Source: Pseudomonas sp. L5B5 (GTDB lineage: Bacteria; Pseudomonadota; Gammaproteobacteria; Pseudomonadales; Pseudomonadaceae). Taken from it: a DNA stretch of 64,000 nt. The stretch's first letter is position 1. Every line of letters starts with the position of its first letter. This document shows, piece by piece, positions 25,744 through 33,285 of the stretch. The notes beneath the pieces are model-generated. The model saw only the letters and a list, made by a program, of their open reading frames with translations. It searched no databases and was not told the origin of the DNA. The DNA is taken from positions 3,906,001-3,970,000 of the forward strand of contig NZ_CP084742.1 of NCBI RefSeq assembly GCF_020520285.1, written 5' to 3'. Both the position numbers and the translations under genes were made by a program.

Positions 25744-26616
25744 TTATAACTTTCCGGCCTGCCTGACTTGCAGCTTGCCGCTGGCCACTGCTCGCAGTTG
25801 TTCCTGCAGCGCCTTGCCTGCCCGACTCAAGCCACTACCGGCATACAGCGCCAGGCGCACACCCTGGATATCCGGCAGGCCGCTGCCGGCATCGAGGATA
25901 CGGTGATCCTTGCCCAGTACCCGCACCGGCAGCAGGCTGATGCCCAACCCCCCGGCCACCGCCGAACAGACGCTGGCCAGGCTGGCGCTGGAGTAGGCGA
26001 TGCGCCAGGACCAGCCACCCACTTCCAGGTGATGAAGCATTTCCTGGCGATACAGGCCTCCCACCGGGAAGGCCACCAGGGGCAGTGGCTCACGACCGAA
26101 AGCGGGTTGCAGGCGACTGTCGGCCCAGCACAATGGCTCGGGCCAGGAATCCAGGCAGTCCTCGCCATGGCCCATCTGCTTGACCAGCAACAAGTCGAAC
26201 TCACCGCGCCGGTACTGACGCAGCAACTCCGGACCCAGCCCGCAAGCGACCTCCAGGCGCACAGCCGGGTAGTCATGACCAAACCGCGACAACAACGGCA
26301 TCAGGCGCTCGGCGGCAAAGTCTTCCGGCACCCCCAGGCGCAGCACTTCCTCGCCGCGTTGGTTGATCAGCACGTCGCTGGCCTCCTCGTGCAGGGCCAG
26401 GATGCGCCGGGCATAGGCCAAAAGCCGCTCGCCCTCCACGGTGGCCGTCACCCGGCGCTGGTCGCGGTCCAGCAACTGGCAGCCCAGGCTCTGCTCCAGG
26501 CGCCGTACCTGCTGGCTCACGGTGGACTGGGTCAGGTGCAGGCGCTCGGCAGCGCGGGTGAAGTTCTGGCAGTCGGCGACCGCCACGAAACTGCGCAACA
26601 ACACGGGATCGAACAT
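25744..26616 (-). CDS. LysR-family transcriptional regulator
   Basis: This 290-residue regulator starts MFDPVLLRSFVAVADCQNFTRAAERLHLTQ, with the N-terminal winged helix-turn-helix TQSTVSQQVRRLEQSLG. A linker helix and a type 2 periplasmic-binding-like effector domain (about 90-290) follow. The start at 26616 fits the family length; an in-frame ATG 12 bases earlier is also possible, and neither has a strong ribosome binding site. It is transcribed away from the ankyrin-deaminase-MFS gene run and may regulate it, as LysR genes often control divergent neighbours. The ligand is unknown. Confidence 0.85.
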   Translation of the reverse strand: MFDPVLLRSFVAVADCQNFTRAAERLHLTQSTVSQQVRRLEQSLGCQLLDRDQRRVTATVEGERLLAYARRILALHEEASDVLINQRGEEVLRLGVPEDFAAERLMPLLSRFGHDYPAVRLEVACGLGPELLRQYRRGEFDLLLVKQMGHGEDCLDSWPEPLCWADSRLQPAFGREPLPLVAFPVGGLYRQEMLHHLEVGGWSWRIAYSSASLASVCSAVAGGLGISLLPVRVLGKDHRILDAGSGLPDIQGVRLALYAGSGLSRAGKALQEQLRAVASGKLQVRQAGKL

Positions 26617-26723
26617 TGCCTTCACCATCCTGATAGCCACTGGTTTGCATGATTATATTTAATTTCAGAATACCAGGGCGCTTGCCCATACTCGCCGCAC
26701 ACCAGTAGCAACGGGAGGTTTGC

Positions 26724-27386
26724 ATGAAGCTCAGCCTGTTCCTCAAGCGCGGCCTGTTGGCCGCCGGTCTGCTCACAACGGGGGTGGCGATGGCCAGCGA
26801 CAAGGCGTTGTTCGAGGCGGTACGCAACGGCCAGCTGCACCAGGTACAGCAGCTCATCGCCCAGGGCGTGCCCCTCGACGGCAAGAGCCTGGACGGCAGC
26901 ACTGCACTGCTGATGGCCACACGCAGCAACCAGGTGGACATCGCCCAAGCGCTGATCGACGCCGGGGCCGACGTCAACCGCAAGAACCTCATGCAGGACA
27001 GCCCCTACCTGCTGGCGGGCGCCAGCGGCTACAACGACATTCTCAAGCTGACCCTGGCCCACGCTGCCGACCTCAAGAGCACCAACCGCTATGGCGGCAC
27101 CGCACTGATCCCGGCCTGCGAGCGCGGCCACGAGGCCACGGTGGACTTGCTGATCGCCGCCGGGGTCGAGCTGGACCACGTCAATCGCCTGGGCTGGACC
27201 TGCCTGCTCGAGGCCATCCTGCTCTCCGACGGCGGCCCGGCGCACCAGCGCATTGTCAGCCGGCTGATCGCCGCCGGCGCCGACCTGAACCTGCCGGACC
27301 GCGCCGGGGTCAGCCCCTTGCGCCACGCCGAACAGCGCGGCCAGCAGGCCATCGTCAAGCTGCTGCGCGATGCCGGGGCGTCCTGA
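26724..27386 (+). CDS. Exported ankyrin-repeat protein
   Basis: This 220-residue protein has a signal peptide MKLSLFLKRGLLAAGLLTTGVAMA and then about five ankyrin repeats. These are recognisable as DGSTALLMATRSNQVDIAQALIDAGADVN, the following YLLAGASGYNDILKLTL, GGTALIPACERGHEATVDLLIAAGVELD and SPLRHAEQRGQQAIVKLLRDAG. It probably acts in the periplasm by binding another protein. GGGAGG lies 7 bases before the ATG. It is followed closely by the deaminase gene (28 bases), suggesting one operon. Confidence 0.85.
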   Translation: MKLSLFLKRGLLAAGLLTTGVAMASDKALFEAVRNGQLHQVQQLIAQGVPLDGKSLDGSTALLMATRSNQVDIAQALIDAGADVNRKNLMQDSPYLLAGASGYNDILKLTLAHAADLKSTNRYGGTALIPACERGHEATVDLLIAAGVELDHVNRLGWTCLLEAILLSDGGPAHQRIVSRLIAAGADLNLPDRAGVSPLRHAEQRGQQAIVKLLRDAGAS

Positions 27387-27414
27387 ATTCGTGCCACACA
27401 CACCGGAGAATTCC

Positions 27415-27876
27415 ATGAACAACGATCAATATTTCCTGGAGCAGGCCGTGGCCCTGGCCCGGCACAACGTCGAACAGGGCGGCCGCCCCTTCGGCGCGCT
27501 GCTGGTGCGCGACGGCCAGGTGCTGGCCGAGGCGGTCAATGAAATCCACCTCAGCCAGGACCCGACCGCCCATGCCGAACTGCTGGCGATCCGCAGCGCC
27601 AGCCGGCAACTGGGCCCGCGCCTGGAGGGCTGCGTGATCTACGCCAGCGGCCAACCCTGCCCCATGTGCCTGGCCGCCATGTACCTGTGCGGCATTTCAC
27701 GGGCGGTGTTTGCCGCCAGCAACGAACAAGCGGCGCCTTTCGGCCTGTCCACGGCGGCGATCTACGAACAGCTGGGCCAGCCCCTGGCGACCCAGCGCCT
27801 GCCTGTGCAGCATCTGCCCCAGGCCGCGATGAGCGCTCTTTACCAGGATTGGCAAGACCGTCATGCAGCCCGCTGA
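27415..27876 (+). CDS. Nucleoside/guanine deaminase (cytidine-deaminase fold)
   Basis: This 153-residue zinc hydrolase has the catalytic signature PTAHAELLAIRSA (His ligand and Glu proton shuttle) and PCPMCLAAMYLCG (two Cys ligands). Size and sequence fit the small CMP/dCMP-type group that includes guanine deaminase and TadA. A second tRNA-acting TadA is less likely because tRNA-binding signatures were not evident. GGAG precedes the ATG. It overlaps the following MFS gene by 14 bases, which suggests deamination of an imported base or nucleoside. Confidence 0.8.
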   Translation: MNNDQYFLEQAVALARHNVEQGGRPFGALLVRDGQVLAEAVNEIHLSQDPTAHAELLAIRSASRQLGPRLEGCVIYASGQPCPMCLAAMYLCGISRAVFAASNEQAAPFGLSTAAIYEQLGQPLATQRLPVQHLPQAAMSALYQDWQDRHAAR

Positions 27877-29065
27877 GTCATCGTTCAAGACCTTCGCCAG
27901 CTGGGCCCTGCTGGTATGCCTGGGGCTCAACCTGCGGCCCATCCTCAGTTCGGTCAGCCCGCTGTTGAACCAGATCCGCGAAGCCACCGGCATGAGTTTC
28001 CAGAGCAGCGCCTGGCTCACCAGCCTGCCAGTGATCTGCATGGGCCTGGTGGCGTTGCTGGGCGTGCGCATCGAAGCCCGCCTCGGGGAACGTCATGGGG
28101 TGTCCCTGGGACTGCTGCTGGTGCTGCTGGCCTGCCTGGCACGCCTGTACTGCGGCCAGGCATCGGCCCTGCTGGCCACGGCTCTGCTGGGCGGCACCGG
28201 CGTCGCCCTGATCCAGGCCCTGGTGCCGGCACTGATCAAGCGCCAGTTCCAGCAGCGGGTGGCCCTGGCCATGGGCGTCTATTCGGCCTCGCTGATGGGC
28301 GGGGGCGGGCTCGCCGCCCTGCTCAGCCCGCAGGTGGCGCTGCACTACGCCAACTGGCAGGTGGGCCTGGGGGTCTGGCTGTTGCCGGCCGCGGCGGCGC
28401 TGATGCTGTGGACGTGCCTGCCCCTGGGCGCCGCCCGGCGCAACGGTTCCCGGGCCACGACCCAGCGCCTGTGGGGCAATCGCCGGGCCTGGCTGCTGGC
28501 GCTGTACTTCGGCCTGGTGAACTGCGGCTACATGAGCATGGTGGCCTGGCTGCCGGCCTACTATCTGCAGATGGGCTGGAGCGCCACGCTGAGCGGTTCG
28601 CTGCTGGCCTTCATGACGGTGTTCCAGGTCATCGCCGCGCTGTTGATGCCGGCCCTGGCCCAGCGCAGCGTCGACCGCCGGCCCCTGCTGGGCATCAGCC
28701 TCGCCGCCCAGGCCCTGGGTTTTCTCGGCCTGGTGCTGTGGCCGCTGCAGGCCCCGCACCTGTGGGTGGCGCTGATCGGCTTTGGCCTGGGCGCCTGTTT
28801 CGGCCTGAGCCTGATCCTCACCCTGGACCACCGCCGCGATCCCCGGGAAGCCGGGCAACTGGCGGCCTTCGTCCAGGGCATGGGGTTCCTGCTCAACGCC
28901 GTCTCGCCCTGGCTCAGCGGCTGGCTGCGCCAGGTCACCGGCAACTTCACCAGCGCCTGGTGGGTGCTGATTGCCGGCGTCGTGGCGATGCTGCTCCTGA
29001 CCCGCACCTTCAGCCCGTCCAGCTACCAGCCCCAGGCAGCTTTCGCCACCGCCCAAGCAGCCTGA
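27863..29065 (+). CDS. CynX/NimT-family MFS transporter
   Basis: This 400-residue inner-membrane carrier has about twelve hydrophobic helices. The N-terminus carries the family hallmark LLVCLGLNLRPILSSVSPLL, and the central loop has the cationic RRNGSRATTQRLWGNRRAW. CynX/NimT proteins move small anions or nitroimidazole-type compounds. Its start lies inside the deaminase gene, so the pair is translationally coupled and may handle the same nitrogenous compound. The substrate is not known. Confidence 0.85.
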   Translation: MQPAESSFKTFASWALLVCLGLNLRPILSSVSPLLNQIREATGMSFQSSAWLTSLPVICMGLVALLGVRIEARLGERHGVSLGLLLVLLACLARLYCGQASALLATALLGGTGVALIQALVPALIKRQFQQRVALAMGVYSASLMGGGGLAALLSPQVALHYANWQVGLGVWLLPAAAALMLWTCLPLGAARRNGSRATTQRLWGNRRAWLLALYFGLVNCGYMSMVAWLPAYYLQMGWSATLSGSLLAFMTVFQVIAALLMPALAQRSVDRRPLLGISLAAQALGFLGLVLWPLQAPHLWVALIGFGLGACFGLSLILTLDHRRDPREAGQLAAFVQGMGFLLNAVSPWLSGWLRQVTGNFTSAWWVLIAGVVAMLLLTRTFSPSSYQPQAAFATAQAA

Positions 29066-29424
29066 CCCGCCGCGCACCAGGCACACCGCTGAACAGCGGC
29101 TCGTACCGAGCCGTACGCAGCCTGCGGCAGCGGCTACACGAAGCCCTGTAGCCGCTGTCGAGCGCAGCGAGGCTGCGAACGGGTGCGCAGCGCCCGCTAA
29201 ACCAGACGCCGCGACGCACCAGGCACACCACTGAACAGCGGCTCGTGCCGAGCCGTACGCAGCCTGCGGCAGCGGCTACACGAAGCCCTGCAGCCACCGG
29301 TCATTGAAGGGAGCCAGAGGTATAGACGACGGGGCGAGGTAAATTATTAGGGAAATAAATTATTGTAATTCGATAATTATTTATAAATAATCCGCCACCC
29401 CCACAGTTTTGCAAGGAATACCGC
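29066..29424. other. Intergenic region: tandem repeat pair and AT-rich promoter
   Basis: Positions 29073-29297 hold two tandem units of the repeat family (separate entry). Positions 29335-29395 are an AT-rich block likely to hold the promoter of the DUF2975/XRE pair. No gene is seen. Confidence 0.6.
29073..29297. repeat. Repeat of the CGCAGCCT/AGCGGCTACA family (subtype B), about 1.6 tandem units, period about 142 bp
   Basis: CGCACCAGGCACACC at 29073 recurs at 29215. Each unit includes GCGGCTCGTACCGAGCCGTA, CGCAGCCTGCGGCAGCGGCT and TGTAGCCGCTGTCGAGC. The same period and sequence recur at 54560-54982. Confidence 0.85.
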
Positions 29425-30003
29425 ATGCCCCTCCAAACCAATGGTTCCGCCCAATACCGGTTACGCCGGGTTGGCGTGCTGGCCGCGATCCTGGCCTGGG
29501 TCATGGGCGTGGTCGAGATCGGCGGCAACGCCGGGCTCTGGATCTACAGCAAGGATCAGGTCCTGGGCGCCCTGCTCGGGGTCTTCGCCGAGCACTCGCC
29601 ACGCCTGCTGGAAGCAGACTTCAAGCTTTCCTCCCTGAGCTTCACCCTGCTGGTGATCCTGGACTTCCTGCCGCTGCTGCTGTCGAGCTTCGCCCTGTGG
29701 CTGACCGGAGTGTTCTTCCTGCGCCTGTCCCGGGGCGAGACCTGGAGCGACCGCAACATCAGCATCCTCTGGCGTGTGGGCATGTTGTGGATCGTCGCGC
29801 CGGCCACCTTCCCGATGATGGAAACCCTGCAGGGCCTGGCTCTGTCCATCGACCTGCCGCCCGGCCAGCGCATCCTGCAGATCTCGGCCGGCTTCTCGTC
29901 CTACGCCGCCTACGAGGTGGTCAAGGGAATCTTGCTGTGCTCATTTTCCATTATCATGCGCGACGCCAAAGTCCTCAGTGATGAGCACAGTCACTACATA
30001 TAG
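29425..30003 (+). CDS. DUF2975 membrane protein
   Basis: This 192-residue inner-membrane protein has four hydrophobic segments (about 18-40, 70-98, 110-135 and 150-175) and the family-like stretch GVFFLRLSRGETWSDRNISILW. DUF2975 proteins are commonly encoded next to a small YozG-type XRE repressor, as here. Their role is unknown. It has a Pseudomonas-like composition but a very AT-rich upstream region. The XRE gene starts 9 bases after its stop. Confidence 0.8.
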   Translation: MPLQTNGSAQYRLRRVGVLAAILAWVMGVVEIGGNAGLWIYSKDQVLGALLGVFAEHSPRLLEADFKLSSLSFTLLVILDFLPLLLSSFALWLTGVFFLRLSRGETWSDRNISILWRVGMLWIVAPATFPMMETLQGLALSIDLPPGQRILQISAGFSSYAAYEVVKGILLCSFSIIMRDAKVLSDEHSHYI

Positions 30004-30012
30004 AACAATGAG

Positions 30013-30228
30013 ATGACCATTATCGTTCGGCTTGACGTTGTCATGGCTAAAAACAAGATTCGCTCGAAAGAGTTGGCCGCCATCCTGGGCATCACCGAGG
30101 CCAATCTGTCGTTGCTGAAAAATGGCAAGGTCAAGGGGATGAAAATCGAGACCCTGGACAAACTCTGCATCGCACTCGACTGCCAACCCGGCGACTTGCT
30201 GGAATACCAGGCAAGCGAGCCCGCGTAA
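30013..30228 (+). CDS. YozG-type XRE/Cro helix-turn-helix regulator
   Basis: The 71-residue DNA-binding protein begins MTIIVRLDVVMAKNKIRSKELAAILGITEANLSLLKNGKVKG, a classical Cro-type helix-turn-helix, followed by KIETLDKLCIALDCQPGDLLEY. It is the usual partner of DUF2975 membrane proteins and probably regulates its own operon. The two genes are 9 bases apart. Confidence 0.88.
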   Translation: MTIIVRLDVVMAKNKIRSKELAAILGITEANLSLLKNGKVKGMKIETLDKLCIALDCQPGDLLEYQASEPA

Positions 30229-30303
30229 CACCCCCGCAGTTGTTTGACCCGAGTCCCAATCGTTAACGCCTGACCACCCCTCACGTTGCACATTGGCTTA
30301 TTC

Positions 30304-30969
30304 ATGACTCGTTATCTGCTCTGCCCGCTGCTTTTGCTCGCCTGTCTGTTGACCGGCTGCGCCAACAAACTCGACGTGGCGATCGACGCCACCCCCGCCC
30401 AAGACTACTACTTCGACCCCAAGGCGCCGGTGCTGGTGACCGTCAACGGCGCCAAGGATGACCAGGCCCTCAAGGCCAGCTACTACCTGCGCGACATGGT
30501 CGCCGCCCTTCACGGCATGGGTTTTACGCAGGTGTACACCGAATCGGCATTGCCGAAGGACCATCCGCCGTTTCGCATGAACATTGCCCTGGATGTGGGC
30601 AGTAAACAGACCAGCTACCGCTACACCGCCACCGACTACGCCTCGGTGCCCAGCAGTACCAAAACCACGTGCATGCCCGGCAAGCACCAGCAGACCGTGT
30701 GCACCAGCACCCCGAGCATGTCCTACCGCGCCGTCGGCTCATCGGAACGCACCGCCTACACCACCCTGTCGACCTTCAACATCAAGGCCAAGGACGAACA
30801 GAGCCGGCGCACGGTGTTCGTGCTGCGGGCCTCGTCCTACAACGAGGACTGCCAGAACGCCAAGGTCGAGGATTTCCTGGTGCAGGAGAGCCTGGACAAC
30901 CTGGACTTCCGCAATCGGGTGCAGCGCAAGTACACCGTCACGCTGCCCGAGGGCCAAAGCTGCAATTAA
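30304..30969 (+). CDS. Putative lipoprotein of unknown family
   Basis: This 221-residue protein has a lipoprotein signal peptide (MTRYLLCPLLLLACLLTGC, lipobox Cys about 19). The mature part has AIDATPAQDYYFDPKAPVLVTV, a DUF4136-like look, and a central Cys-containing segment TTCMPGKHQQTVCTSTPSM. An upstream in-frame TTG would add six residues; the ATG gives a standard signal. It probably sits in the cell envelope. The function is unknown. Confidence 0.65.
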   Translation: MTRYLLCPLLLLACLLTGCANKLDVAIDATPAQDYYFDPKAPVLVTVNGAKDDQALKASYYLRDMVAALHGMGFTQVYTESALPKDHPPFRMNIALDVGSKQTSYRYTATDYASVPSSTKTTCMPGKHQQTVCTSTPSMSYRAVGSSERTAYTTLSTFNIKAKDEQSRRTVFVLRASSYNEDCQNAKVEDFLVQESLDNLDFRNRVQRKYTVTLPEGQSCN

Positions 30970-31054
30970 GCGCCTACCACGCACCGGGCGACACGCCTAC
31001 AATCGCCCTCGATGCGCGCCCCACCGGGGCGCGCGACCCTCAACGACAAGGCGC

Positions 31055-31492
31055 ATGTCGAGCATGACCCTGGATTGGAACGCCTGGGAAATACAACCCG
31101 GATCGACAGTGGACGACTCACTGATCGCCCAAGTACAGCAACGCCTCGGCGTCGAGTTGCCGCCGCTGTACCTGGCGCTGGTGCGCTACGCCGAGGCCGC
31201 CACGCCGGAGATCGGCACCTTTGCCTATGGCAACGGCTACGCCTGCATCAGCGAGTTCTTCGAGTTCAGCCTGAACAACCAACCCTGGACCCTGCTCTGG
31301 TACGCCAGCCCTGACCGCGTGCCGGGGCTCGCCGCAGGTTGCCTGCCAATCGCCCGGGATGCCGGTGGCCTGCTGGTCTGCCTGGACTTCAACAGCCCAT
31401 GCGTAGCGGTGGAGGTCTTCGACCCCGACAGCGCCTGCCGCTACCCGGTGGCGGCCGACTTCCAGGCCTTCGTCGAGCTGTGGCGGCCATGA
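31055..31492 (+). CDS. SMI1/KNR4 (SUKH) family protein
   Basis: This 145-residue protein has the SUKH pattern: DDSLIAQVQQRLGVELPPLYLALVRYAEAA, FEFSLNNQPWTLLWY, GCLPIARDAGGLLVCLDF and a C-terminal FQAFVELWRP. SUKH proteins are widespread immunity proteins against polymorphic toxins, but no toxin gene lies next to it. It overlaps the next gene by four bases (ATGA), so the two form a translational unit. The start has a modest ACAAGG; an ATG nine bases later is possible. Confidence 0.75.
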   Translation: MSSMTLDWNAWEIQPGSTVDDSLIAQVQQRLGVELPPLYLALVRYAEAATPEIGTFAYGNGYACISEFFEFSLNNQPWTLLWYASPDRVPGLAAGCLPIARDAGGLLVCLDFNSPCVAVEVFDPDSACRYPVAADFQAFVELWRP

Positions 31493-31830
31493 ACGCACCG
31501 CGCCACTGGATAGTCGTGCCCACCAGCAAGGCCGCCCTGCAGCGCCTGGATCTGGACCAGTGCCTGCCAGGTGACCTGGTGGAGCTGGCGCTGTGCGAAG
31601 AACAGTGGGCGACCCTGTCCCGCAGCGACCTGCTAGCGAACTTGAACCGCGCCCTGGGCATCCTGATCGACGACTACGAAGACGCGTCGATCCAGGGCCA
31701 GGCCGCACTGGCCACGGCCCTGTCGATCCTCACCCGGGCCGCGACCGCCGGGGATGAACTTATCCACAGGCTCATCGCCCTGAATCGACTCGCCCTGGAG
31801 CGGGACACCGGCCTGTACTTCTACTTCTGA
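31489..31830 (+). CDS. Hypothetical protein coupled to the SUKH gene
   Basis: This 113-residue soluble protein of no recognised family starts MNAPRHWIVVPTSKAAL and is helical, with the acidic segment ALGILIDDYEDASIQGQAALATALSIL. It begins inside the stop codon region of the SUKH gene. A co-folded or co-regulated partner, for example a second immunity-like protein, is possible but unproven. Confidence 0.65.
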   Translation: MNAPRHWIVVPTSKAALQRLDLDQCLPGDLVELALCEEQWATLSRSDLLANLNRALGILIDDYEDASIQGQAALATALSILTRAATAGDELIHRLIALNRLALERDTGLYFYF

Positions 31831-31869
31831 ACGGGAGCAAATGCCCTCGCCACTGGTGACCTCGCAGGG

Positions 31870-33219
31870 TCAGATTCCCGCACTGGCACCGACCTGTTTC
31901 AGACCCGACGCCGGCACGCTCACCGCAGTCTCCGAACGCGGTGTGCCCTCGGGCACCCAGTCGTAGCTCACCGGCAGCGCGCGGTACACCCAGTTGCTCA
32001 CTGCGTCGCTGCCCGGGGCCTTGCCCAGGTAAGGGCTGACGTATTCCCAGACAATCTCGCCGCCAGCCGTGACCTGGAAGAAACGCCCGTTCATGCCTTC
32101 GTCGATCAGTGTGTTGCCGTTGGGCAAACGCCGTGCGCTGCTGATGAACGAGCTGTAGAAAGCCCAGCCCGGCTGCCGGGAACTGGCGGCGCTGTACTGC
32201 CAGACGATTTCATTCTTGATCGGGTCGATCTCCAGCACCCGGGAGCCGGCGATCAGCCCCAGGGGCACCGAGGGGTAACCGGCCGTGCCCTGGTTGTCGA
32301 ACACCAGCAAGTGCCCGGCACCCGGCAAGCCGGCGGGGATGATGTGGGCGTCATGCTGGCCGACGAACTGGTCCACCGGACGCGGCACCTTGGCGGCGGT
32401 CTTGGGGTTGATCGGCAACAGGTTCGGCCCCAGGCGCCAGACCACCTTGCCACTGTGCTTGTCGAGGATGGCGATGAAGTTGGCGTTACGTGAATCGATC
32501 AGCAGGTTGTCCGGGGCGAAGCGTTTATCACCGGCGTCGAACCACTGATTGGGGCCCACCACGCTGAGGTTGTTGATGTGCAAGTAGTCCGGGTTGTCGG
32601 TGCCGTACACCAGCTTCAACTGGGCGGCAGTGAAGCCGAACTCCTTGAGGTGCTCGGAGGCCAGCCACTGCCATTTGACCTGGCCGTCGGGGCTGACTTC
32701 GTAGATCGCATCATCGATCACCTGGGGCACCTTGAACCCCGCCACCTTGTGCACCTTGTTGGCCAGCACCAGGGTGTTGCCGTTGCTCAGGCGGCGCTGA
32801 TCGTGGTGCTGCTGGGCAGCGCCACCCGGAGCCTGGTCGCCCCATTGCCAGAGCACCTGGCCGTTCCAGTCCAGCTCACCGACGCTCTGGTTGCCCAGGC
32901 CGTTGCCGGCAGAACCGAGCGGGCCGGGGTCCTTGTCCTTGAGCTGCAACAGTACCCGGCCGCGCTCGCCGCCCACCTGTTGCGGGTCGATGATCGCCGA
33001 TGGGAAGCCAGCCTGGGGCCAGTTCTTCACCTCGTTGCCGTTCATGTCGATCAGGTGAGTCTGTTTATCGGCACCACTGAAGATCACGTACTGGTTATGG
33101 GCCTTGGCCGGGTCGTAGCGGGTGACTCCGGTGGGGTAGACGCTGGGCGCGGCCTGCACCGCCGCAGCCAGCAAAACGGTGGACAGCAGCAGGGGCAACG
33201 CGGTGTCGAGGCGCAACAT
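31870..33219 (-). CDS. Exported arylsulfotransferase-like (ASST) protein
   Basis: This 449-residue protein has a signal peptide (MLRLDTALPLLLSTVLLAAAVQAAP) and a six-bladed-propeller-like series of repeats with Trp motifs: GQVLWQWGD, GQVKWQWLA, GKVVWRLG, NEIVWQYS, GEIVWEYV. LSNGNTLV and LPNGNTLIDEGMNGRFFQV are typical of PF05935/PF14269 arylsulfotransferases. Conserved His-rich sites QQHHDQRR and GQHDAHIIP could include the sulfuryl-accepting His. Such enzymes move a sulfuryl group between phenols in the periplasm without PAPS. It lies downstream of the TonB receptor gene with a hairpin between them. CTCC complementary to AGGAG sits 8 bases before the ATG. Confidence 0.8.
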   Translation of the reverse strand: MLRLDTALPLLLSTVLLAAAVQAAPSVYPTGVTRYDPAKAHNQYVIFSGADKQTHLIDMNGNEVKNWPQAGFPSAIIDPQQVGGERGRVLLQLKDKDPGPLGSAGNGLGNQSVGELDWNGQVLWQWGDQAPGGAAQQHHDQRRLSNGNTLVLANKVHKVAGFKVPQVIDDAIYEVSPDGQVKWQWLASEHLKEFGFTAAQLKLVYGTDNPDYLHINNLSVVGPNQWFDAGDKRFAPDNLLIDSRNANFIAILDKHSGKVVWRLGPNLLPINPKTAAKVPRPVDQFVGQHDAHIIPAGLPGAGHLLVFDNQGTAGYPSVPLGLIAGSRVLEIDPIKNEIVWQYSAASSRQPGWAFYSSFISSARRLPNGNTLIDEGMNGRFFQVTAGGEIVWEYVSPYLGKAPGSDAVSNWVYRALPVSYDWVPEGTPRSETAVSVPASGLKQVGASAGI

Positions 33220-33246
33220 GATAAGCACTCCTGTTCAAGTCGAAAG

Positions 33247-33265
33247 GCGCCGGATGTCCCGGCGC
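33247..33265 (-). terminator. Hairpin between the receptor and arylsulfotransferase-like genes
   Basis: GCGCCGG and CCGGCGC pair around a 5-base loop just after the receptor stop codon. Read leftwards it is followed only by CTTTCGAC, a weak U tract. It may be a partial terminator that reduces, rather than stops, transcription into the next gene. Confidence 0.45.
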
Positions 33266-33285
33266 AAAGGGCGAAAAACCGGGTA

